64,000 bases of DNA from Parageobacillus caldoxylosilyticus NBRC 107762 (lineage in GTDB: Bacteria > Bacillota > Bacilli > Bacillales > Anoxybacillaceae): assembly GCF_000632715.1 (NCBI RefSeq), contig NZ_BAWO01000004.1, positions 105,872-169,871 on the forward strand. Reading direction: 5' to 3'. Position 1 is the first letter of the stretch. Every line of letters starts with the position of its first letter. The notes beneath the pieces were generated by a model. It did no database searches, was not told where the DNA came from, and worked only from the letters and a program-made list of their open reading frames with translations. The translations under genes were made by a program, and so were the position numbers. Positions 39,589-51,178 of this stretch are shown one piece after another.

Positions 39589-39666
39589 AATTTCCACTCC
39601 TCTTTTCCGTTCACATCTTTCCTCATTATAGTGAGTCCAAAAGAAAATGACAAGCGCCTTCGTGCG

Positions 39667-41679
39667 CTAGTCATTTTCCACCTTTTCAATATCGACTAAA
39701 CAGTCGTATAACGTGCTGCCGCATCCGTTGTCCGATTCGCGGTCCGATGTTAACACATTGACCGCACCGCCAAACTTCGCCCATTGTCCTTCATCAATAT
39801 TGATCGTTTTTGGATGCGCTTTGGCAAGGATTTTTACCGTTCCTATTAATTCGCCGCGGTCGTTGAACACCCTTGCCTTGTCCCCTTCTGACAGTCCTTT
39901 TTCTTCCGCAACATCTTTTGCCACTTCAATTTTCACCGTTTGAATCGCCCCGACAAGATGATAATGCTGCGAGTGATTGGAACGAAGCGGGTGAATGGTC
40001 AACAAACGGTACGGATATTTTTTCGCTAATAACGGATTCGCTATTTCCGATTCGGCTGGATACATGATTTGCAGTTTGCCATTCATTCCCTTTTGCTTCG
40101 CTAATGCGGAAGTAAACTCATATTTGCCGCTTGGCGTTTGGAAACGGTAATCGCTCCATGGGACAGGCTGAACTGGGAGAAGCAGATGCTTTTCCGCTTT
40201 CAGCCGTTCGAGCGTGATTCCGTATCGTTCCAACGACTTTAACCCCATTTTTAAAAACTCTTCCCTTGTGTAAGCAAAATCAGCGCCAAAACCAAGCCGT
40301 TTCGCCAGCTCCGTCCAAATCCAAAGATCGGATTTTGCCTCACCCGGCGGTTCGACGAGCTTTGGCCCATAGTTGACATAAGCGTGGTACATGGACGAAT
40401 AATAAATATCTTCTTCTTCAAATACCGTTGTTACCGGAAATACATAATCGGCCAGCTCTGCCGTATCGGTCATGAATTGTTCGAATACAACGACCGTGTC
40501 CACGGACTGGAACGCCTTTTTCACTAAGTTCGTGTTCGGCACTTGTGTAAGCGGATTGCCGCATGTCACAATAATCATCTTAATATCCGGGTTTGTCGCC
40601 TGTAAAATTCCTTCCGCCTGCTTCATCATCGTAAACGTGCGGGAAACTGTTTTTCGTTCTGGAAGCGCGAGCGCGGCAATGTCAAAACATTGACCGACTT
40701 GCAGATTGCCAAAGTTCGCCCCGCCCCCCGGAATGCCGATATTGCCGCTTATCGCTACCAGCGCGTCAATCCAACGAATCGTGTTGCCGCCATTGGCATA
40801 TCGCTGCATGCCAAGCCCTAAATAGGTCGCAGTTGGACGATTTCCGTAAATAACGGCTAATTGCGTCATCACGCCGCGATCTACTTCAGTAAGCCGCTCA
40901 ATTTTTTCCATCGTTATGCTTTCCAGCACCGCTTCGACATCGGCAAACCCAACGGTATGCTGTTCAATAAATGTGCGGTCTTCCAAACCTAGGCGCAGCA
41001 TTTCCTTAATAATTCCCATCGCTAAAAATGCGTCCATCCCCGGTTTGACCGATATATACATATCGGCGATTTGCGCCGTTTGCTGGAACAGCGGATCAAT
41101 GACGATGATTTTTGTCCCTCGTTTTTTTGCGGCGAGAAGATGCTGAAATAAATGCATATTTGTCCGCGCCACATTCCGCCCCCAAATAACAACGTGGCGG
41201 CTGTTTTGAATATCTTCCGGAGCGTGGCTATACGAATTGCCGAAATCCCACGTTTGCGCTTCAATGCCGGAGCCCCAGCATAAGCTGCCCGTCAGTTCGG
41301 TTACGCCGCCGTAGCAGTTAAAAAAGCGCTGATCCAAATTTTTCAACAATCCATTATTAGCGTAATCATGGCTATGGAGGACCGCGGTCGTCCCGTAACA
41401 TTCCTTGATTTCCCGCATTTTTTCCGCCACTTCATCGAGCGCTTGCTCCCATGAAATACGCATAAACTGGCCATTAACCTTTTTTAACGGATACAAAAGG
41501 CGCTCGCTTGAATTCGTCCGCTCTTTGAGCATACGGCCGCGGGAGCAAATTTTTCCTTGCGTAATCGGATGTGTTTCATCCCCGTCCACTTTTTCCACTT
41601 TTCCATTCTGAATGGTCACTTTTAATCCGCACACATCCCAGCAATTTAACGGGCACGATGTGAAGTGCGTTCCTTCCAT
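39667..41679 (-). CDS. yyaE: Molybdopterin-dependent oxidoreductase (YyaE-like)
   Basis: 670 residues of the DMSO reductase superfamily. N-terminal [4Fe-4S] motif C-x3-C-x3-C (CPLNCWDVC) with the fourth Cys in GKICSRGR. Molybdopterin-binding GGNTIRWIDALVAISGNIGIPGGG (split) and C-terminal HPLRSNHSQHY. Cytoplasmic, no Tat signal. Matches B. subtilis YyaE in length; substrate unknown, with formate dehydrogenase-like or sulfoxide reductase activity possible. No partner subunits or cofactor genes adjacent. Confidence 0.88.
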   Translation of the reverse strand: MEGTHFTSCPLNCWDVCGLKVTIQNGKVEKVDGDETHPITQGKICSRGRMLKERTNSSERLLYPLKKVNGQFMRISWEQALDEVAEKMREIKECYGTTAVLHSHDYANNGLLKNLDQRFFNCYGGVTELTGSLCWGSGIEAQTWDFGNSYSHAPEDIQNSRHVVIWGRNVARTNMHLFQHLLAAKKRGTKIIVIDPLFQQTAQIADMYISVKPGMDAFLAMGIIKEMLRLGLEDRTFIEQHTVGFADVEAVLESITMEKIERLTEVDRGVMTQLAVIYGNRPTATYLGLGMQRYANGGNTIRWIDALVAISGNIGIPGGGANFGNLQVGQCFDIAALALPERKTVSRTFTMMKQAEGILQATNPDIKMIIVTCGNPLTQVPNTNLVKKAFQSVDTVVVFEQFMTDTAELADYVFPVTTVFEEEDIYYSSMYHAYVNYGPKLVEPPGEAKSDLWIWTELAKRLGFGADFAYTREEFLKMGLKSLERYGITLERLKAEKHLLLPVQPVPWSDYRFQTPSGKYEFTSALAKQKGMNGKLQIMYPAESEIANPLLAKKYPYRLLTIHPLRSNHSQHYHLVGAIQTVKIEVAKDVAEEKGLSEGDKARVFNDRGELIGTVKILAKAHPKTINIDEGQWAKFGGAVNVLTSDRESDNGCGSTLYDCLVDIEKVEND

Positions 41680-41710
41680 TACTTTTCTCCCCTTTTCCGT
41701 TTATAGAAAG

Positions 41711-41736
41711 AGCATGAGGAAACTACTCCTCATGCT
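41711..41736 (-). terminator. Hairpin at the end of the DUF951 gene
   Basis: GCATGAGGA-6 nt-TCCTCATGC (41712-41735); it includes the stop codon. U-run is poor on the minus strand. Confidence 0.5.
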
Positions 41737-41920
41737 TCACCAGCACTTTTTTCAGCTTTCTTACAAACTCTTTGCGCGGAAGAAGCACGCTATGGGCACA
41801 GCCTTCGCATTTGATGCGGATATCCGCGCCTAAACGGATGACTTTCCAGCGGTTCGTGCCGCACGGATGCGGCTTTTTCATTTCTACGATATCATATAAT
41901 CCAAATTCTTTATTTTCCAT
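41723..41920 (-). CDS. yyzM: DUF951 small protein (YyzM)
   Basis: 65 residues: LYDIVEMKKPHPCGTNRWKV and CEGCAHSVLLPRKEFVRKLKK. DUF951 family with three Cys, likely nucleic-acid or metal binding; role unknown. Lies 21 bp after mscS as in B. subtilis. Confidence 0.88.
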   Translation of the reverse strand: MENKEFGLYDIVEMKKPHPCGTNRWKVIRLGADIRIKCEGCAHSVLLPRKEFVRKLKKVLVKHEE

Positions 41921-41941
41921 TGGCTCACCCCCGTCTTTTGT

Positions 41942-42835
41942 TTAGGCGTTTTCTTTGACTTGCTGAACAGATTGTTTTTCTTGCTCATTGCGATTATGAA
42001 GAACGAGGCGTGGATATGGAATTTCGATTCCCTTTTCATCTAAATGCATTTTTACCTCTTTTCGAATCGCTCTTGCCACAGAAACATGACGCATCGGTTT
42101 CGTTTCGCAGACGATGCGCAGCACTACTTCAGAACTAGCTAAATTTTGCACGCCCAACAATTCAGGCGGAGCAACCATGTCTTCGTATTTTGCCGGCAAT
42201 TGCGGCAGCAGTTCGCGAATCGCTTCTTCTACTTTTTCAATATTCTCTTCATACGCAATGCTGACATCGACTACAGCAACGCTATTGTTGAGGGAGTAGT
42301 TTGTCACTTGCGTAATGCTTCCGTTTGGCAAAATGTGAATTTCTCCCGTCCAGCTTTTAATTTTCGTTACCCGCAAACCGATTGCCTCTACATATCCTTC
42401 AAAATTGCCGATGCGCACATAGTCTCCTACCGCAAACTGATCTTCAAAAATAATAAAAAATCCGGTAATGATATCCTTTACTAAACTTTGCGCGCCAAAA
42501 CCGACAGCAAGTCCGACAATTCCGGCGCCCGCCAAAATCGCTTGTACTTTCGCTCCCAACGTATCTAAAATCATAATCAACGCAATAAAATATAATACAT
42601 ACTTAATCACATTATCGAGGAGCCTTAACAATGTTGCTTCCCGCCGCTCGGAAATGCGGATCGGCGCCTTTTGCCGCACTTTGAAAATATTATGGACAGC
42701 TACTCTCAACACTTTTTTGGCAACGACGCATAACAATAAAATCAAAATGATTTTTAATGTTCCTGCCCCTAAATTGACCCAAAACTCCTCATTTGTGACA
42801 AATCCAAACAACCGATCCTTTTTTACTATATCCAA
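41942..42835 (-). CDS. Small-conductance mechanosensitive channel, MscS family
   Basis: 297 residues. Three membrane segments (about 22-42, 70-92, 100-125); the third carries the MscS pore signature AGAGIVGLAVGFGAQSLVKDIITGFFII (split), followed by the beta domain (VGDYVRIGNFEGYVEAIGLR, PNGSITQVTN). It opens on membrane tension to release solutes. TTG start with GAGGTG site. Orthologue of B. subtilis YkuT/YyaF-locus channel. Confidence 0.92.
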   Translation of the reverse strand: MDIVKKDRLFGFVTNEEFWVNLGAGTLKIILILLLCVVAKKVLRVAVHNIFKVRQKAPIRISERREATLLRLLDNVIKYVLYFIALIMILDTLGAKVQAILAGAGIVGLAVGFGAQSLVKDIITGFFIIFEDQFAVGDYVRIGNFEGYVEAIGLRVTKIKSWTGEIHILPNGSITQVTNYSLNNSVAVVDVSIAYEENIEKVEEAIRELLPQLPAKYEDMVAPPELLGVQNLASSEVVLRIVCETKPMRHVSVARAIRKEVKMHLDEKGIEIPYPRLVLHNRNEQEKQSVQQVKENA

Positions 42836-42940
42836 TGTTGTCTACACCTCTGCATCATTTTTCGCTTTATATCATTATTTATTTTAACAAGATTATCAAT
42901 CAATTTGTACTAATAAACGTATAAAACAAGACACCTATAT

Positions 42941-42969
42941 GTATATCATGTTCGTTTTTTCCGTATACT
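42941..42969 (+). promoter_or_regulatory. Possible forespore (SigF/SigG) promoter of yyaC
   Basis: GTATA (42941-42945), 16-bp spacer, CGTATACT (42962-42969). The -35 fits SigF/SigG; the -10 is a partial match. No SigA promoter seen in the 170-bp divergent gap. Confidence 0.3.
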
Positions 42970-43005
42970 GTTAATACTTTGAATGGGAAACCGGGAGTGA
43001 ATCAA

Positions 43006-43629
43006 ATGAGCATACCATCTATTTTTTTCTCTTCGAAAGATGAGAGGGAACGTATTTTTCATGATGAGCAAGGGGCTTCCACACTAATCGCGCTGCGGCT
43101 TATTTCATTGCTTCCTGATCGGTTATCGCAGCCTGCCGCCATTGTTTGCATCGGAACAGACCGTTCGACAGGAGATTCGCTTGGGCCGCTTGTTGGCACC
43201 ATGCTGCAAGAAAAAACTCTTTCCCACTTTCACGTATATGGAACGTTGGAAGAGCCAATCCATGCCGTTAATCTGGAAGAAAAAATCAACGCTATTCGCT
43301 CCATTCATCATGATGCATTTATGATTGCCATCGATGCCTGCTTAGGACGGCTGAAAAGCGTCGGCGCAATCACGATCGCGAAAGGCCCGGTACGGCCTGG
43401 AGCCGGGGTCAATAAGCAGCTTCCTCCTGTCGGCGATATCCATATTACAGGAGTAGTCAATGTCAGCGGCTTTATGGAATTTTTCGTTTTGCAAAACACC
43501 CGCCTCCATCTCGTGATGAACATGGCGAAAACGATTGCCAACGGCATTTACGAAGCCGACCAACAGTTAAGCCGGAAAAAGTTTTTGACAAATACAACAT
43601 TCGCTAAAGATCATCGTCATCCATTGTAA
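43006..43629 (+). CDS. yyaC: Spore protease-like protein YyaC
   Basis: 207 residues, DUF1256/YyaC family. Motif CIGTDRSTGDSLGPLVGTML and IDACLGR resemble the GPR/HybD peptidase fold. Sporulation role in B. subtilis. ATG 43006 has GGGAGTGA; earlier in-frame starts lack a site. One of the few rightward genes left of oriC, opposite to replication. Confidence 0.9.
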   Translation: MSIPSIFFSSKDERERIFHDEQGASTLIALRLISLLPDRLSQPAAIVCIGTDRSTGDSLGPLVGTMLQEKTLSHFHVYGTLEEPIHAVNLEEKINAIRSIHHDAFMIAIDACLGRLKSVGAITIAKGPVRPGAGVNKQLPPVGDIHITGVVNVSGFMEFFVLQNTRLHLVMNMAKTIANGIYEADQQLSRKKFLTNTTFAKDHRHPL

Positions 43630-43644
43630 CCGTTTATAACCAAT

Positions 43645-43684
43645 CCCCTCTTTGTTGCGATACACAAGAAGGGGTGTTTTTTTT
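43645..43684 (+). terminator. Terminator of yyaC
   Basis: CCCCTCTTTGT ... ACACAAGAAGGGG followed by TGTTTTTTTT. Confidence 0.75.
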
Positions 43685-44384
43685 AAAAAAAGTAAATAAT
43701 GGAAACCGCAAAAGCAGTAACGATAATGCTAGGGAGCAGGTTGGCGACTCGTATGTTGGTAATGCCGAGCATATTCAAGCCAATTGCAATAATTAAAATT
43801 CCTCCTGTTGCCGTCGATTCAGCAATGAACGAATCGACAATTTCTTTTGGCACCCATCGTTCAATTTGGGTAGCGAGCAGCGCGATGCCCCCTTCATAGA
43901 TCATGACAGGAATCGCGGAAAAAATAACGCCAATTCCAAGCGTTGTCGTTAAAATAATGCTTGCAAAGCCATCCAAAATTGATTTCGTATACAGGACGCG
44001 ATGGTCTCCGCGCAATCCGCTGTCAAGCGCCCCGACAATCGCCATGGCGCCGATGACAAATAACAAAGTGGCGCTGACAAATCCCTTTGCGATATTTCCT
44101 TGTTGATTTCCTCCTACCTTTTTCTCCACCCATTTACCAAGCTGATTCAGCTTTTTATCCCAATCCCATATTTCGCCTAGCACGCCGCCAAGGACAAGGC
44201 TGAAAATAACAATAAGAAATTGTTCACTTTTCATCCCCATTTGAATTCCCAGCAGCGCCACCGCCAGGCCGATTCCTCCCATCACTGTTGCCTTTACTTG
44301 CTCAGGAATACGGTGGAATAGTTTTCCTAACAATGACCCTATTGCGATGCATATTCCGTTAACAATGGTCCCTAACAGTACCAT
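43683..44384 (-). CDS. DUF554 family membrane protein (YdfK-like)
   Basis: 233 residues with about six to seven membrane segments. GTIVNGICIAIGSLLGKLF and GGIGLAVALLGIQM are DUF554 signatures; possible transporter, no known substrate. GTTAGGAGG-like site before the ATG. Its stop lies in the U-run of the convergent yyaC terminator. Confidence 0.85.
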   Translation of the reverse strand: MVLLGTIVNGICIAIGSLLGKLFHRIPEQVKATVMGGIGLAVALLGIQMGMKSEQFLIVIFSLVLGGVLGEIWDWDKKLNQLGKWVEKKVGGNQQGNIAKGFVSATLLFVIGAMAIVGALDSGLRGDHRVLYTKSILDGFASIILTTTLGIGVIFSAIPVMIYEGGIALLATQIERWVPKEIVDSFIAESTATGGILIIAIGLNMLGITNIRVANLLPSIIVTAFAVSIIYFF

Positions 44385-44439
44385 GGCGAGTTTCCTCCTA
44401 AATAATAAAAAAATAAACCATCGTCATATGATGGCCGCT

Positions 44440-45300
44440 CTATTCATCCAATCGCACATCCAATAACTCTAGTATTCTTTCTAAATCTTCCGAGGAAAAA
44501 AACTCGATTTCGATCTTCCCCTTTTTTCTCGTTTGCTTAATCGTTACATTCGTCCCTAACTTTTCCCGTAATAATGACTCGCTTTCCTTCAAAAAAACGC
44601 TTTTTTCCACTGGTTTCCGTTTTAATGTTTCACGTGGAACATTTTGATTGATTTGCTGAATGAGTTTCTCCAATTGACGGACATTCAGCTGTTCACGAAT
44701 CACGCGCTCAACAACCGATTTCATCTTATTTTTCTGCTTTAATCCTAACAGAGCCCGTCCGTGCCCCATCGACAGCGTTCCATTCATAATCAGCTTTTGT
44801 ATATCCTTCGGCAATGACAATAAGCGCAGATGGTTAGCGATATGAGGTCTGCTTTTTCCCAAGCGGCTGGCAATCTCTTCTTGGGTAAGCTGCAGCTTTT
44901 CCATCAGCATTTTATAGGCTGTTGCCTCTTCAATCGGATTTAAATCTTCCCGCTGCAAATTTTCCAACAAAGCAAATTCCATCATTTGCTGGTCGGTCAG
45001 TTCGCGCACGACCACCGGAACAGTTTGTAAATTTGCTTCTTTGGCAGCGCGATACCGCCGTTCCCCTACAACGATTTCAAACCCTTTTATCGTCTTGCGG
45101 ACGATCAGCGGCTGCAGTATTCCGTGCTGCAAAATCGACTGTTTTAATTCTTCAATCGCTTCCGGCTGGAATGTTTTTCTTGGCTGGTAAGGATTCGGAT
45201 ATAGATCGTGAATGCTCACTTCTTGAATGATTTCCTCTTTTCCTGCTAAAGCCAAATGAGAAAATAGCGCATCAATGCCTTTGCCAAGACCTTTAGCCAC
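44440..45300 (-). CDS. parB: Chromosome partitioning protein ParB (Spo0J)
   Basis: 286 residues. N-terminal [13 protein letters not shown], ParB/CTPase domain ([27 protein letters not shown], split), HTH ([25 protein letters not shown]) and C-terminal dimer domain. It loads at parS and slides as a CTP-dependent clamp, recruiting SMC. Overlaps parA by 8 bp. Carries its own parS site. Confidence 0.97.
   Translation of the reverse strand: MAKGLGKGIDALFSHLALAGKEEIIQEVSIHDLYPNPYQPRKTFQPEAIEELKQSILQHGILQPLIVRKTIKGFEIVVGERRYRAAKEANLQTVPVVVRELTDQQMMEFALLENLQREDLNPIEEATAYKMLMEKLQLTQEEIASRLGKSRPHIANHLRLLSLPKDIQKLIMNGTLSMGHGRALLGLKQKNKMKSVVERVIREQLNVRQLEKLIQQINQNVPRETLKRKPVEKSVFLKESESLLREKLGTNVTIKQTRKKGKIEIEFFSSEDLERILELLDVRLDE
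44626..44641. promoter_or_regulatory. parS site inside parB
   Basis: TGTTTCACGTGGAACA, one change from a perfect palindrome and within the parS consensus. Encoded by codons N-V-P-R-E-T, at the place where B. subtilis spo0J also has one. Confidence 0.85.
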
Positions 45301-46054
45301 GCTCTAGCACCTCCTTCGCCAATTCTAAATACACTTGTGCTCCCCGCGACTTTACGTCGTACAAAATAATTGGTTTTCCATGGCTTGGCGCTTCGCTTAG
45401 CCGGACATTTCTCGGAATAATCGTGTTATATACTTTTTCGCGGAAGTATTTTTTTACCTCCTGAATGACTTGAATGCCTAAATTCGTACGGGCGTCCAGC
45501 ATCGTTAACAAAACGCCTTCAAGACGCAAATCATGATTTAAATGTTTTTGGACAAGCCGGATGGTATTCAATAGCTGGCTCAGCCCCTCAAGCGCATAAT
45601 ATTCGCATTGTACAGGAATAAGAACGGAATTCGCCGCTGTTAACGCATTTAGCGTTAATAATCCCAACGAAGGAGGGCAATCGATAATAATAAAGTCGTA
45701 TATTTCCCGTAAAGGTTCAAGTGCATTTTTTAAGCGGATTTCTCGGGAAATGACCGATACAAGCTCAATTTCTGCTCCTGCCAGTTGAATGGTCGCCGGA
45801 ATGATATGTAAATTTTCAATATTGGTTGGTCTTATGACATCTTTCGCTTTTAAATCGCCGATAATGACATTATAAATGCATTCATCGACATCCCCTTTTT
45901 CAATTCCGATCCCACTTGTTGCATTGCCCTGCGGGTCTACATCTACTAATAATACTTTTTTTCCAATATGCGCTAAACAAGCGGCCAAATTAACCGCTGT
46001 TGTCGTTTTTCCGACTCCGCCTTTCTGGTTTGCAATTGCAATTACTTTGCCCAC
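45293..46054 (-). CDS. parA: Chromosome partitioning ATPase ParA (Soj)
   Basis: 253 residues. Deviant Walker [16 protein letters not shown], Walker [16 protein letters not shown], and [14 protein letters not shown]. Works with ParB in origin segregation and regulates DnaA. Own region upstream (46055-46142) separates it from noc. Confidence 0.97.
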   Translation of the reverse strand: MGKVIAIANQKGGVGKTTTAVNLAACLAHIGKKVLLVDVDPQGNATSGIGIEKGDVDECIYNVIIGDLKAKDVIRPTNIENLHIIPATIQLAGAEIELVSVISREIRLKNALEPLREIYDFIIIDCPPSLGLLTLNALTAANSVLIPVQCEYYALEGLSQLLNTIRLVQKHLNHDLRLEGVLLTMLDARTNLGIQVIQEVKKYFREKVYNTIIPRNVRLSEAPSHGKPIILYDVKSRGAQVYLELAKEVLERG

Positions 46055-46142
46055 GATGCCACCTACCTCTAATTCGTACTCATATTGTCTATTTTATCAT
46101 GAAACAAGTAAAATGAACTTGTTTTCTGTTTGCCCTCGAAAG

Positions 46143-46173
46143 AAAAAACCCCATCAAAAGCAGCTTGATGAGG
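46143..46173 (-). terminator. Terminator of noc
   Basis: Minus strand CCTCATCAA-GCTGCTT-TTGATGGGG followed by TTTTTTCT, ~20 bp after the noc stop codon. Confidence 0.75.
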
Positions 46174-46192
46174 CAAGACATCCTTGTGTCTA

Positions 46193-47038
46193 TTACTTTT
46201 TCGGGATGCGAATCGTAATTTGATAATAATCGTCAAACTCTTCTTCCTCTGAATCAACCGCCACACCGCTGTTAGCTACCATCGTGAGCGATTGTCGGAT
46301 GGTGTTGACAGCAATTCGCATGTCCCTGCTGAATGCTTTTCGCTTCGGCTTCGGCTTGCGGTTGGCCGATTCTAACATTTTCAGCACCCGATCTTCTGTT
46401 TGTTTGACATTTAATTGTTTATCAATAATTTCTTGCAGCAATTTTAATTGCTTTTCTTTATCTTTTAGGACGATTAAAGCACGGGCATGGCGTTCGGTAA
46501 TGGTGCGATGCAACAGGGCTTCCTGCACCTCTTGCGGCAGTTTTAATAGACGCAGTTTGTTGGCAATCGTCGATTGACCCTTTCCAAGCCGCTGCGCCAG
46601 CGCTTCCTGCGTTAAATGGTGCAACTCGAGCAGCTTCGCATACGCCATTGCTTCTTCAATCGGCGTCAGCTCTTCCCGCTGCAAATTTTCAATTAATGCA
46701 ACTGAAGCGGTTTCTTTGTCGTTTAAATTTTTCACGATCGCCGGAATTTCCGCCCATCCGAGTTTTTGGACGGCCCGCCATCTTCGTTCACCAGCGATAA
46801 TTTCAAACTTTCCATCCTCGCACTCGCGGACGACAATTGGCTGAATAATGCCGTGCGTACGAATCGTTAATGCTAGTTCTTCAATTTTTTCTTCGTCAAA
46901 AATGGTCCGCGGTTGGAAACGGTTTGGAATAATTTTTGCAACTGGAATTTTTCTTACCTCTTCTTTTTCCTGTCTTTCGCTTAATTCTTCCTGTTCCTTT
47001 TCTCCAAAGCTGAAAAAGCGAGAAAAAGGATGCTTCAT
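46193..47038 (-). CDS. noc: Nucleoid occlusion protein Noc
   Basis: 281 residues, ParB paralogue. N-terminal [18 protein letters not shown] is the amphipathic membrane-binding start of Noc. ParB domain [28 protein letters not shown] (split) and [23 protein letters not shown]. It binds NBS sites and blocks division over the nucleoid. Located before rsmG as in B. subtilis, apart from parAB. Confidence 0.95.
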   Translation of the reverse strand: MKHPFSRFFSFGEKEQEELSERQEKEEVRKIPVAKIIPNRFQPRTIFDEEKIEELALTIRTHGIIQPIVVRECEDGKFEIIAGERRWRAVQKLGWAEIPAIVKNLNDKETASVALIENLQREELTPIEEAMAYAKLLELHHLTQEALAQRLGKGQSTIANKLRLLKLPQEVQEALLHRTITERHARALIVLKDKEKQLKLLQEIIDKQLNVKQTEDRVLKMLESANRKPKPKRKAFSRDMRIAVNTIRQSLTMVANSGVAVDSEEEEFDDYYQITIRIPKK

Positions 47039-47072
47039 TCCCCTACACCACCTTTAAAAACTCTCCCCTAGA

Positions 47073-47789
47073 TTATTGAATCGGTTGTTTGTTTGGCAAT
47101 CCCGGTTTGCGAGGATATTTGCTTGGCGTACTTTTTACTTTTTTAATCAAAATAATGGTCCGTTCGCTTTCTTCCATCGGCAGCGTAAACTGTTCGACCG
47201 CGGAAATTTCACCGCCAAGCAGAGCGATTGCTTTTTTCCCTTCTTTTAATTCCTCCTGTGCCGAAGCGGCTTTCATCGCGATAAACGTGCCGTTGACTTT
47301 CACGAGTGGAAGGCATAGCTCGCTAAGCACCGGCATTCGCGCCACCGCCCTGGCCATCACAACATCAAACGATTCGCGAAATTCTTTTTTTCTGCCAAAC
47401 GTTTCAGCACGGTCGTGATAAAAGGCGACATCCGTCAGAGCTAATTCATCTGCTAAATGCTGTAGAAAAGTAATGCGCTTTTGCAATGAATCGACAATCG
47501 CCAATTTCAAATGGGGAAAACAAATTTTTAACGGAACGCTCGGGAATCCCGCCCCCGCCCCTACATCGCAAAGCGATAAAGATCGGGAAAAATCATAATA
47601 AAAAGCTGGAGAAAGAGAATCAAAAAAATGTTTGAGATACACGCTGGGCTTGTCCGTAATGGCAGTTAAATTCATCCTTTCATTCCATTCGATTAACAGT
47701 TCATAATACCGCTCAAATTTTTCTAGCGCCTGAGGAGGAAGGAAAATTCCTTTCTCCTCAAGCATAGCCTGAAACTGTGCTGTATCCAT
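47073..47789 (-). CDS. rsmG: 16S rRNA (guanine527-N7)-methyltransferase RsmG
   Basis: 238 residues. SAM-binding [14 protein letters not shown] near residue 73 and [19 protein letters not shown]. Usual length; lies 22 bp after mnmG in the mnmE-mnmG-rsmG operon. Confidence 0.97.
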   Translation of the reverse strand: MDTAQFQAMLEEKGIFLPPQALEKFERYYELLIEWNERMNLTAITDKPSVYLKHFFDSLSPAFYYDFSRSLSLCDVGAGAGFPSVPLKICFPHLKLAIVDSLQKRITFLQHLADELALTDVAFYHDRAETFGRKKEFRESFDVVMARAVARMPVLSELCLPLVKVNGTFIAMKAASAQEELKEGKKAIALLGGEISAVEQFTLPMEESERTIILIKKVKSTPSKYPRKPGLPNKQPIQ

Positions 47790-47811
47790 ACGCCAATCCT
47801 TTCCCTAATTT

Positions 47812-49701
47812 TTATTCATTCGACACGCGTGCGATTCTTCCTTGTTCTAAATACACTAATAATATCGAAATATCGGCAGGATTTACACCGGAAATGCGCG
47901 AAGCTTGCGCAATCGACAGCGGCCGCACCTGTTTCAATTTTTGCCGCGCTTCTGTTGCTAAACCATGGATCGCGTCGTAATCGATATCTTCCGGAATCTT
48001 TTTGTTTTCCATTTTTTTAAGGCGTTCCACTTCTTGCAGCGATTTTTGGATATATCCTTCATATTTGATTTGAATTTCAACTTGTTCCGCTACTTCCGGT
48101 GAAATTTCTTCTTCCGCCGGAGCGAGTTTTTGAATATGTTCATAGGTCATTTCCGGACGCCGCAGCAAGTCCGCCGCACGGATGCCGTCTTTCAGCTCGC
48201 TGCTGCCGGCTTCGCGGATAACTTTCTGCACTTCCGGAGTTGGTTTGATAATAAATGTTTGCAGCCGTTTTTTCTCTCTTTCGATCGCCTCTTTTTTCGC
48301 CAAAAACTTTTGATATCGTTCTTCAGAAATGAGGCCGATTTTATAGCCAAGTTCTGTTAGACGCAAATCTGCATTGTCATGACGAAGCAGCAAGCGGTAT
48401 TCAGCGCGGGACGTTAACAATCGGTACGGCTCATTCGTTCCTTTGGTGACAAGGTCGTCGATTAACACGCCGATATACGCATCCGAACGACTTAAAATAA
48501 TTTCTTCTTTTCCAAGCGCCCGGTGCGCCGCGTTAATCCCCGCCATAATTCCTTGCCCTGCTGCCTCTTCATATCCGGATGTTCCGTTAATTTGTCCGGC
48601 CGTATATAAGTTTTTCACCAGTTTTGTTTCCAACGTTGGCCATAGTTGCGTTGGAACAATTGCATCATACTCAATCGCATAGCCTGCCCGCATTAACTGC
48701 GCTTTCTCAAGGCCAGGAATGGTCGCTAACAGCTGGCGTTGAATATGTTCCGGCAAGCTTGTCGACAACCCTTGCACATATACTTCTTCCGTCTCGCGTC
48801 CTTCTGGCTCTAAAAAGATTTGATGGCGCGGCTTATCGTGGAAACGGACAATTTTATCTTCAATGGACGGACAATAACGCGGACCTGTCCCTTTGATCAT
48901 TCCGGAATACATTGGCGATAAATGCAAGTTTTCGTCAATAATGCGATGCGTCTCTGCCGTTGTATACGTAAGCCAGCATGGCAATTGATCGGTAATATAT
49001 TCTGTCGTTTCATAGGAAAACGCCCGCGGCACATCGTCCCCTGGCTGAATTTCCGTTTTGCTATAGTCAATCGTACGGCTGTTGACGCGCGGCGGTGTTC
49101 CTGTTTTAAAGCGGACAAGCTCAAAGCCAAGTTCTTCTAAATGCTCGGACAATTTAATGGACGGTTGTTGGTTGTTTGGACCGCTTGAATATTTAATGTC
49201 GCCGATAATAATTTCGCCGCGTAAAAATGTCCCTGTCGTAATAACAACCGTTTTTGCATAATAATGCGCTCCCGTTTGGGTAATAACCCCTTTGCATACG
49301 CCGTCTTCCACGATTAGGCGTTCCACTTTTCCTTGCAATAATGTAAGATTTTCTTGATTTTCAAGCGTTTTTTTCATTTCCCGCTGATACAGCACTTTAT
49401 CGGCCTGTGCCCGCAATGCACGTACCGCCGGGCCCTTGCCTGTATTTAACATCCGCATTTGGATGTACGTTTTATCAATATTTTTCGCCATTTCCCCGCC
49501 CAACGCGTCAATTTCGCGGACGACAATCCCTTTCGCCGGACCGCCGATCGACGGGTTGCATGGCATAAACGCGATCATATCTAGGTTTAGCGTAATGACT
49601 AACGTTTTTGCACCGATGCGCGCTGCCGCCAACGCTGCTTCACATCCTGCATGGCCGGCGCCGACGACAATGACGTCATACGAACCTCCATGATAGTCCA
49701 T
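47812..49701 (-). CDS. mnmG: tRNA uridine-5-carboxymethylaminomethyl modification protein MnmG (GidA)
   Basis: 629 residues. FAD-binding [22 protein letters not shown] near residue 8 (split), GidA signatures [11 protein letters not shown] and [17 protein letters not shown]-terminal helical domain binds MnmE. Adds cmnm5 to U34 of several tRNAs together with MnmE. Confidence 0.97.
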   Translation of the reverse strand: MDYHGGSYDVIVVGAGHAGCEAALAAARIGAKTLVITLNLDMIAFMPCNPSIGGPAKGIVVREIDALGGEMAKNIDKTYIQMRMLNTGKGPAVRALRAQADKVLYQREMKKTLENQENLTLLQGKVERLIVEDGVCKGVITQTGAHYYAKTVVITTGTFLRGEIIIGDIKYSSGPNNQQPSIKLSEHLEELGFELVRFKTGTPPRVNSRTIDYSKTEIQPGDDVPRAFSYETTEYITDQLPCWLTYTTAETHRIIDENLHLSPMYSGMIKGTGPRYCPSIEDKIVRFHDKPRHQIFLEPEGRETEEVYVQGLSTSLPEHIQRQLLATIPGLEKAQLMRAGYAIEYDAIVPTQLWPTLETKLVKNLYTAGQINGTSGYEEAAGQGIMAGINAAHRALGKEEIILSRSDAYIGVLIDDLVTKGTNEPYRLLTSRAEYRLLLRHDNADLRLTELGYKIGLISEERYQKFLAKKEAIEREKKRLQTFIIKPTPEVQKVIREAGSSELKDGIRAADLLRRPEMTYEHIQKLAPAEEEISPEVAEQVEIQIKYEGYIQKSLQEVERLKKMENKKIPEDIDYDAIHGLATEARQKLKQVRPLSIAQASRISGVNPADISILLVYLEQGRIARVSNE

Positions 49702-49717
49702 ATATATACCTCCTTCA

Positions 49718-51106
49718 TTATTTTCCTAAACAAAACTGAGAAAACAACTGATCAATCAAGCTTTCATGCACCGTATCGCCAATAATTTCTCCAAGCAGTT
49801 CCCACGCTCTTCTTAAATCGATTTGTACCAAATCGACTGGCATTCCTGCTTCAATGCCAGAGATCGCATCCTCAACCGCCTTTTTCGCTTGCTGAAGCAA
49901 AGCGATATGGCGCGAATTGGAAACGTACGTAAGGTCGCCCGCTTCGACTGAGCCGCTAAAAAACATTTCCGAAATCGCTTTTTCCAAATCGTCAATTCCT
50001 TTTTCCTTTAACAATGAAGTAGTAATAATCGGGCGGCCATCTGCTAGTTGTTTGACTCGATCCATATCGATATTTTTTGGTAAATCCGTTTTATTAACAA
50101 TCACAATAAAGTCCATTCCTTTGATCATTTCAAACAGCCGTTCATCTTCTTCTGTCAACGGCTCATGATAATTAAGCACAAGCAAAATCAAATCCGCCTG
50201 TTTTAACATTTGCCGCGAGCGTTCAACCCCAATTCGCTCGACAATATCTTCCGTTTCACGGATTCCCGCTGTATCGATTAACCGCAGCGGAACACCGCGG
50301 ACATTGACATACTCTTCAATAACATCGCGCGTCGTTCCCGGAATATCCGTGACAATCGCCTTATTTTCGTGAACAAGCGCATTTAATAGAGACGATTTTC
50401 CGACATTCGGTCTGCCGATGATGACAGTGGCCAACCCTTCGCGCAAAATTTTGCCCTGCTGCGCGGTTTGCAGCAGCTTTTCAATTTGTTCCCGCACATA
50501 TTGCGCTTTTTCAAGCAGCAGCCGCGGCGTCATTTCTTCGATGTCATCATATTCCGGATAGTCAATATTTACTTCTACATGGGCAAGCGTTTCTAAAATC
50601 GTCTGTCGTAATTTGCGAATTAACTTCGACAAACGCCCCTCCATTTGCTGGAGCGCCACGGTCATCGCTCGATCCGTTTTCGCCCGAATCAAGTCAATCA
50701 CCGCTTCCGCCTGTGATAAGTCAATCCGTCCGTTTAAAAATGCCCGTTTTGTGAATTCCCCTGGTTCGGCTAGCCGCGCTCCGTTTGCTAACACAAGCTG
50801 CAACACGCGATTGACGGAAACCAGCCCGCCATGGCAGTTAATCTCGACGACGTCTTCCCTCGTAAACGTCTTTGGCGCCCGCATCACCGACACCATGACT
50901 TCCTCGACCGTCTGCCCGTTGTCCGGATCCACAATATGACCGTAATGAATTGTATGAGATGGCACATCTTTCAGCCGTTTTCCGCTCGGACTTTTAAAAA
51001 TGCGGTCGGCGATCGCAATCGCCTCATCCCCGCTCAATCGGACAATCGCGATGGCTCCTTCTCCCATCGGCGTAGAGATCGCAGCAATCGTATCCAATTC
51101 TGTCAT
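49718..51106 (-). CDS. mnmE: tRNA modification GTPase MnmE (TrmE)
   Basis: 462 residues. N-terminal folate-binding domain ([22 protein letters not shown], split), helical domain with inserted G domain ([35 protein letters not shown]), C-terminal motif FCLGK. ATG 51106 with AGAGGTGG site. Confidence 0.97.
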   Translation of the reverse strand: MTELDTIAAISTPMGEGAIAIVRLSGDEAIAIADRIFKSPSGKRLKDVPSHTIHYGHIVDPDNGQTVEEVMVSVMRAPKTFTREDVVEINCHGGLVSVNRVLQLVLANGARLAEPGEFTKRAFLNGRIDLSQAEAVIDLIRAKTDRAMTVALQQMEGRLSKLIRKLRQTILETLAHVEVNIDYPEYDDIEEMTPRLLLEKAQYVREQIEKLLQTAQQGKILREGLATVIIGRPNVGKSSLLNALVHENKAIVTDIPGTTRDVIEEYVNVRGVPLRLIDTAGIRETEDIVERIGVERSRQMLKQADLILLVLNYHEPLTEEDERLFEMIKGMDFIVIVNKTDLPKNIDMDRVKQLADGRPIITTSLLKEKGIDDLEKAISEMFFSGSVEAGDLTYVSNSRHIALLQQAKKAVEDAISGIEAGMPVDLVQIDLRRAWELLGEIIGDTVHESLIDQLFSQFCLGK

Positions 51107-51178
51107 TTTTCCACCTCTTTTTGCTGGCAAAAAGCGAATCTATCTATAGATTAGACAACTGTGGTTGCCGATAACGAT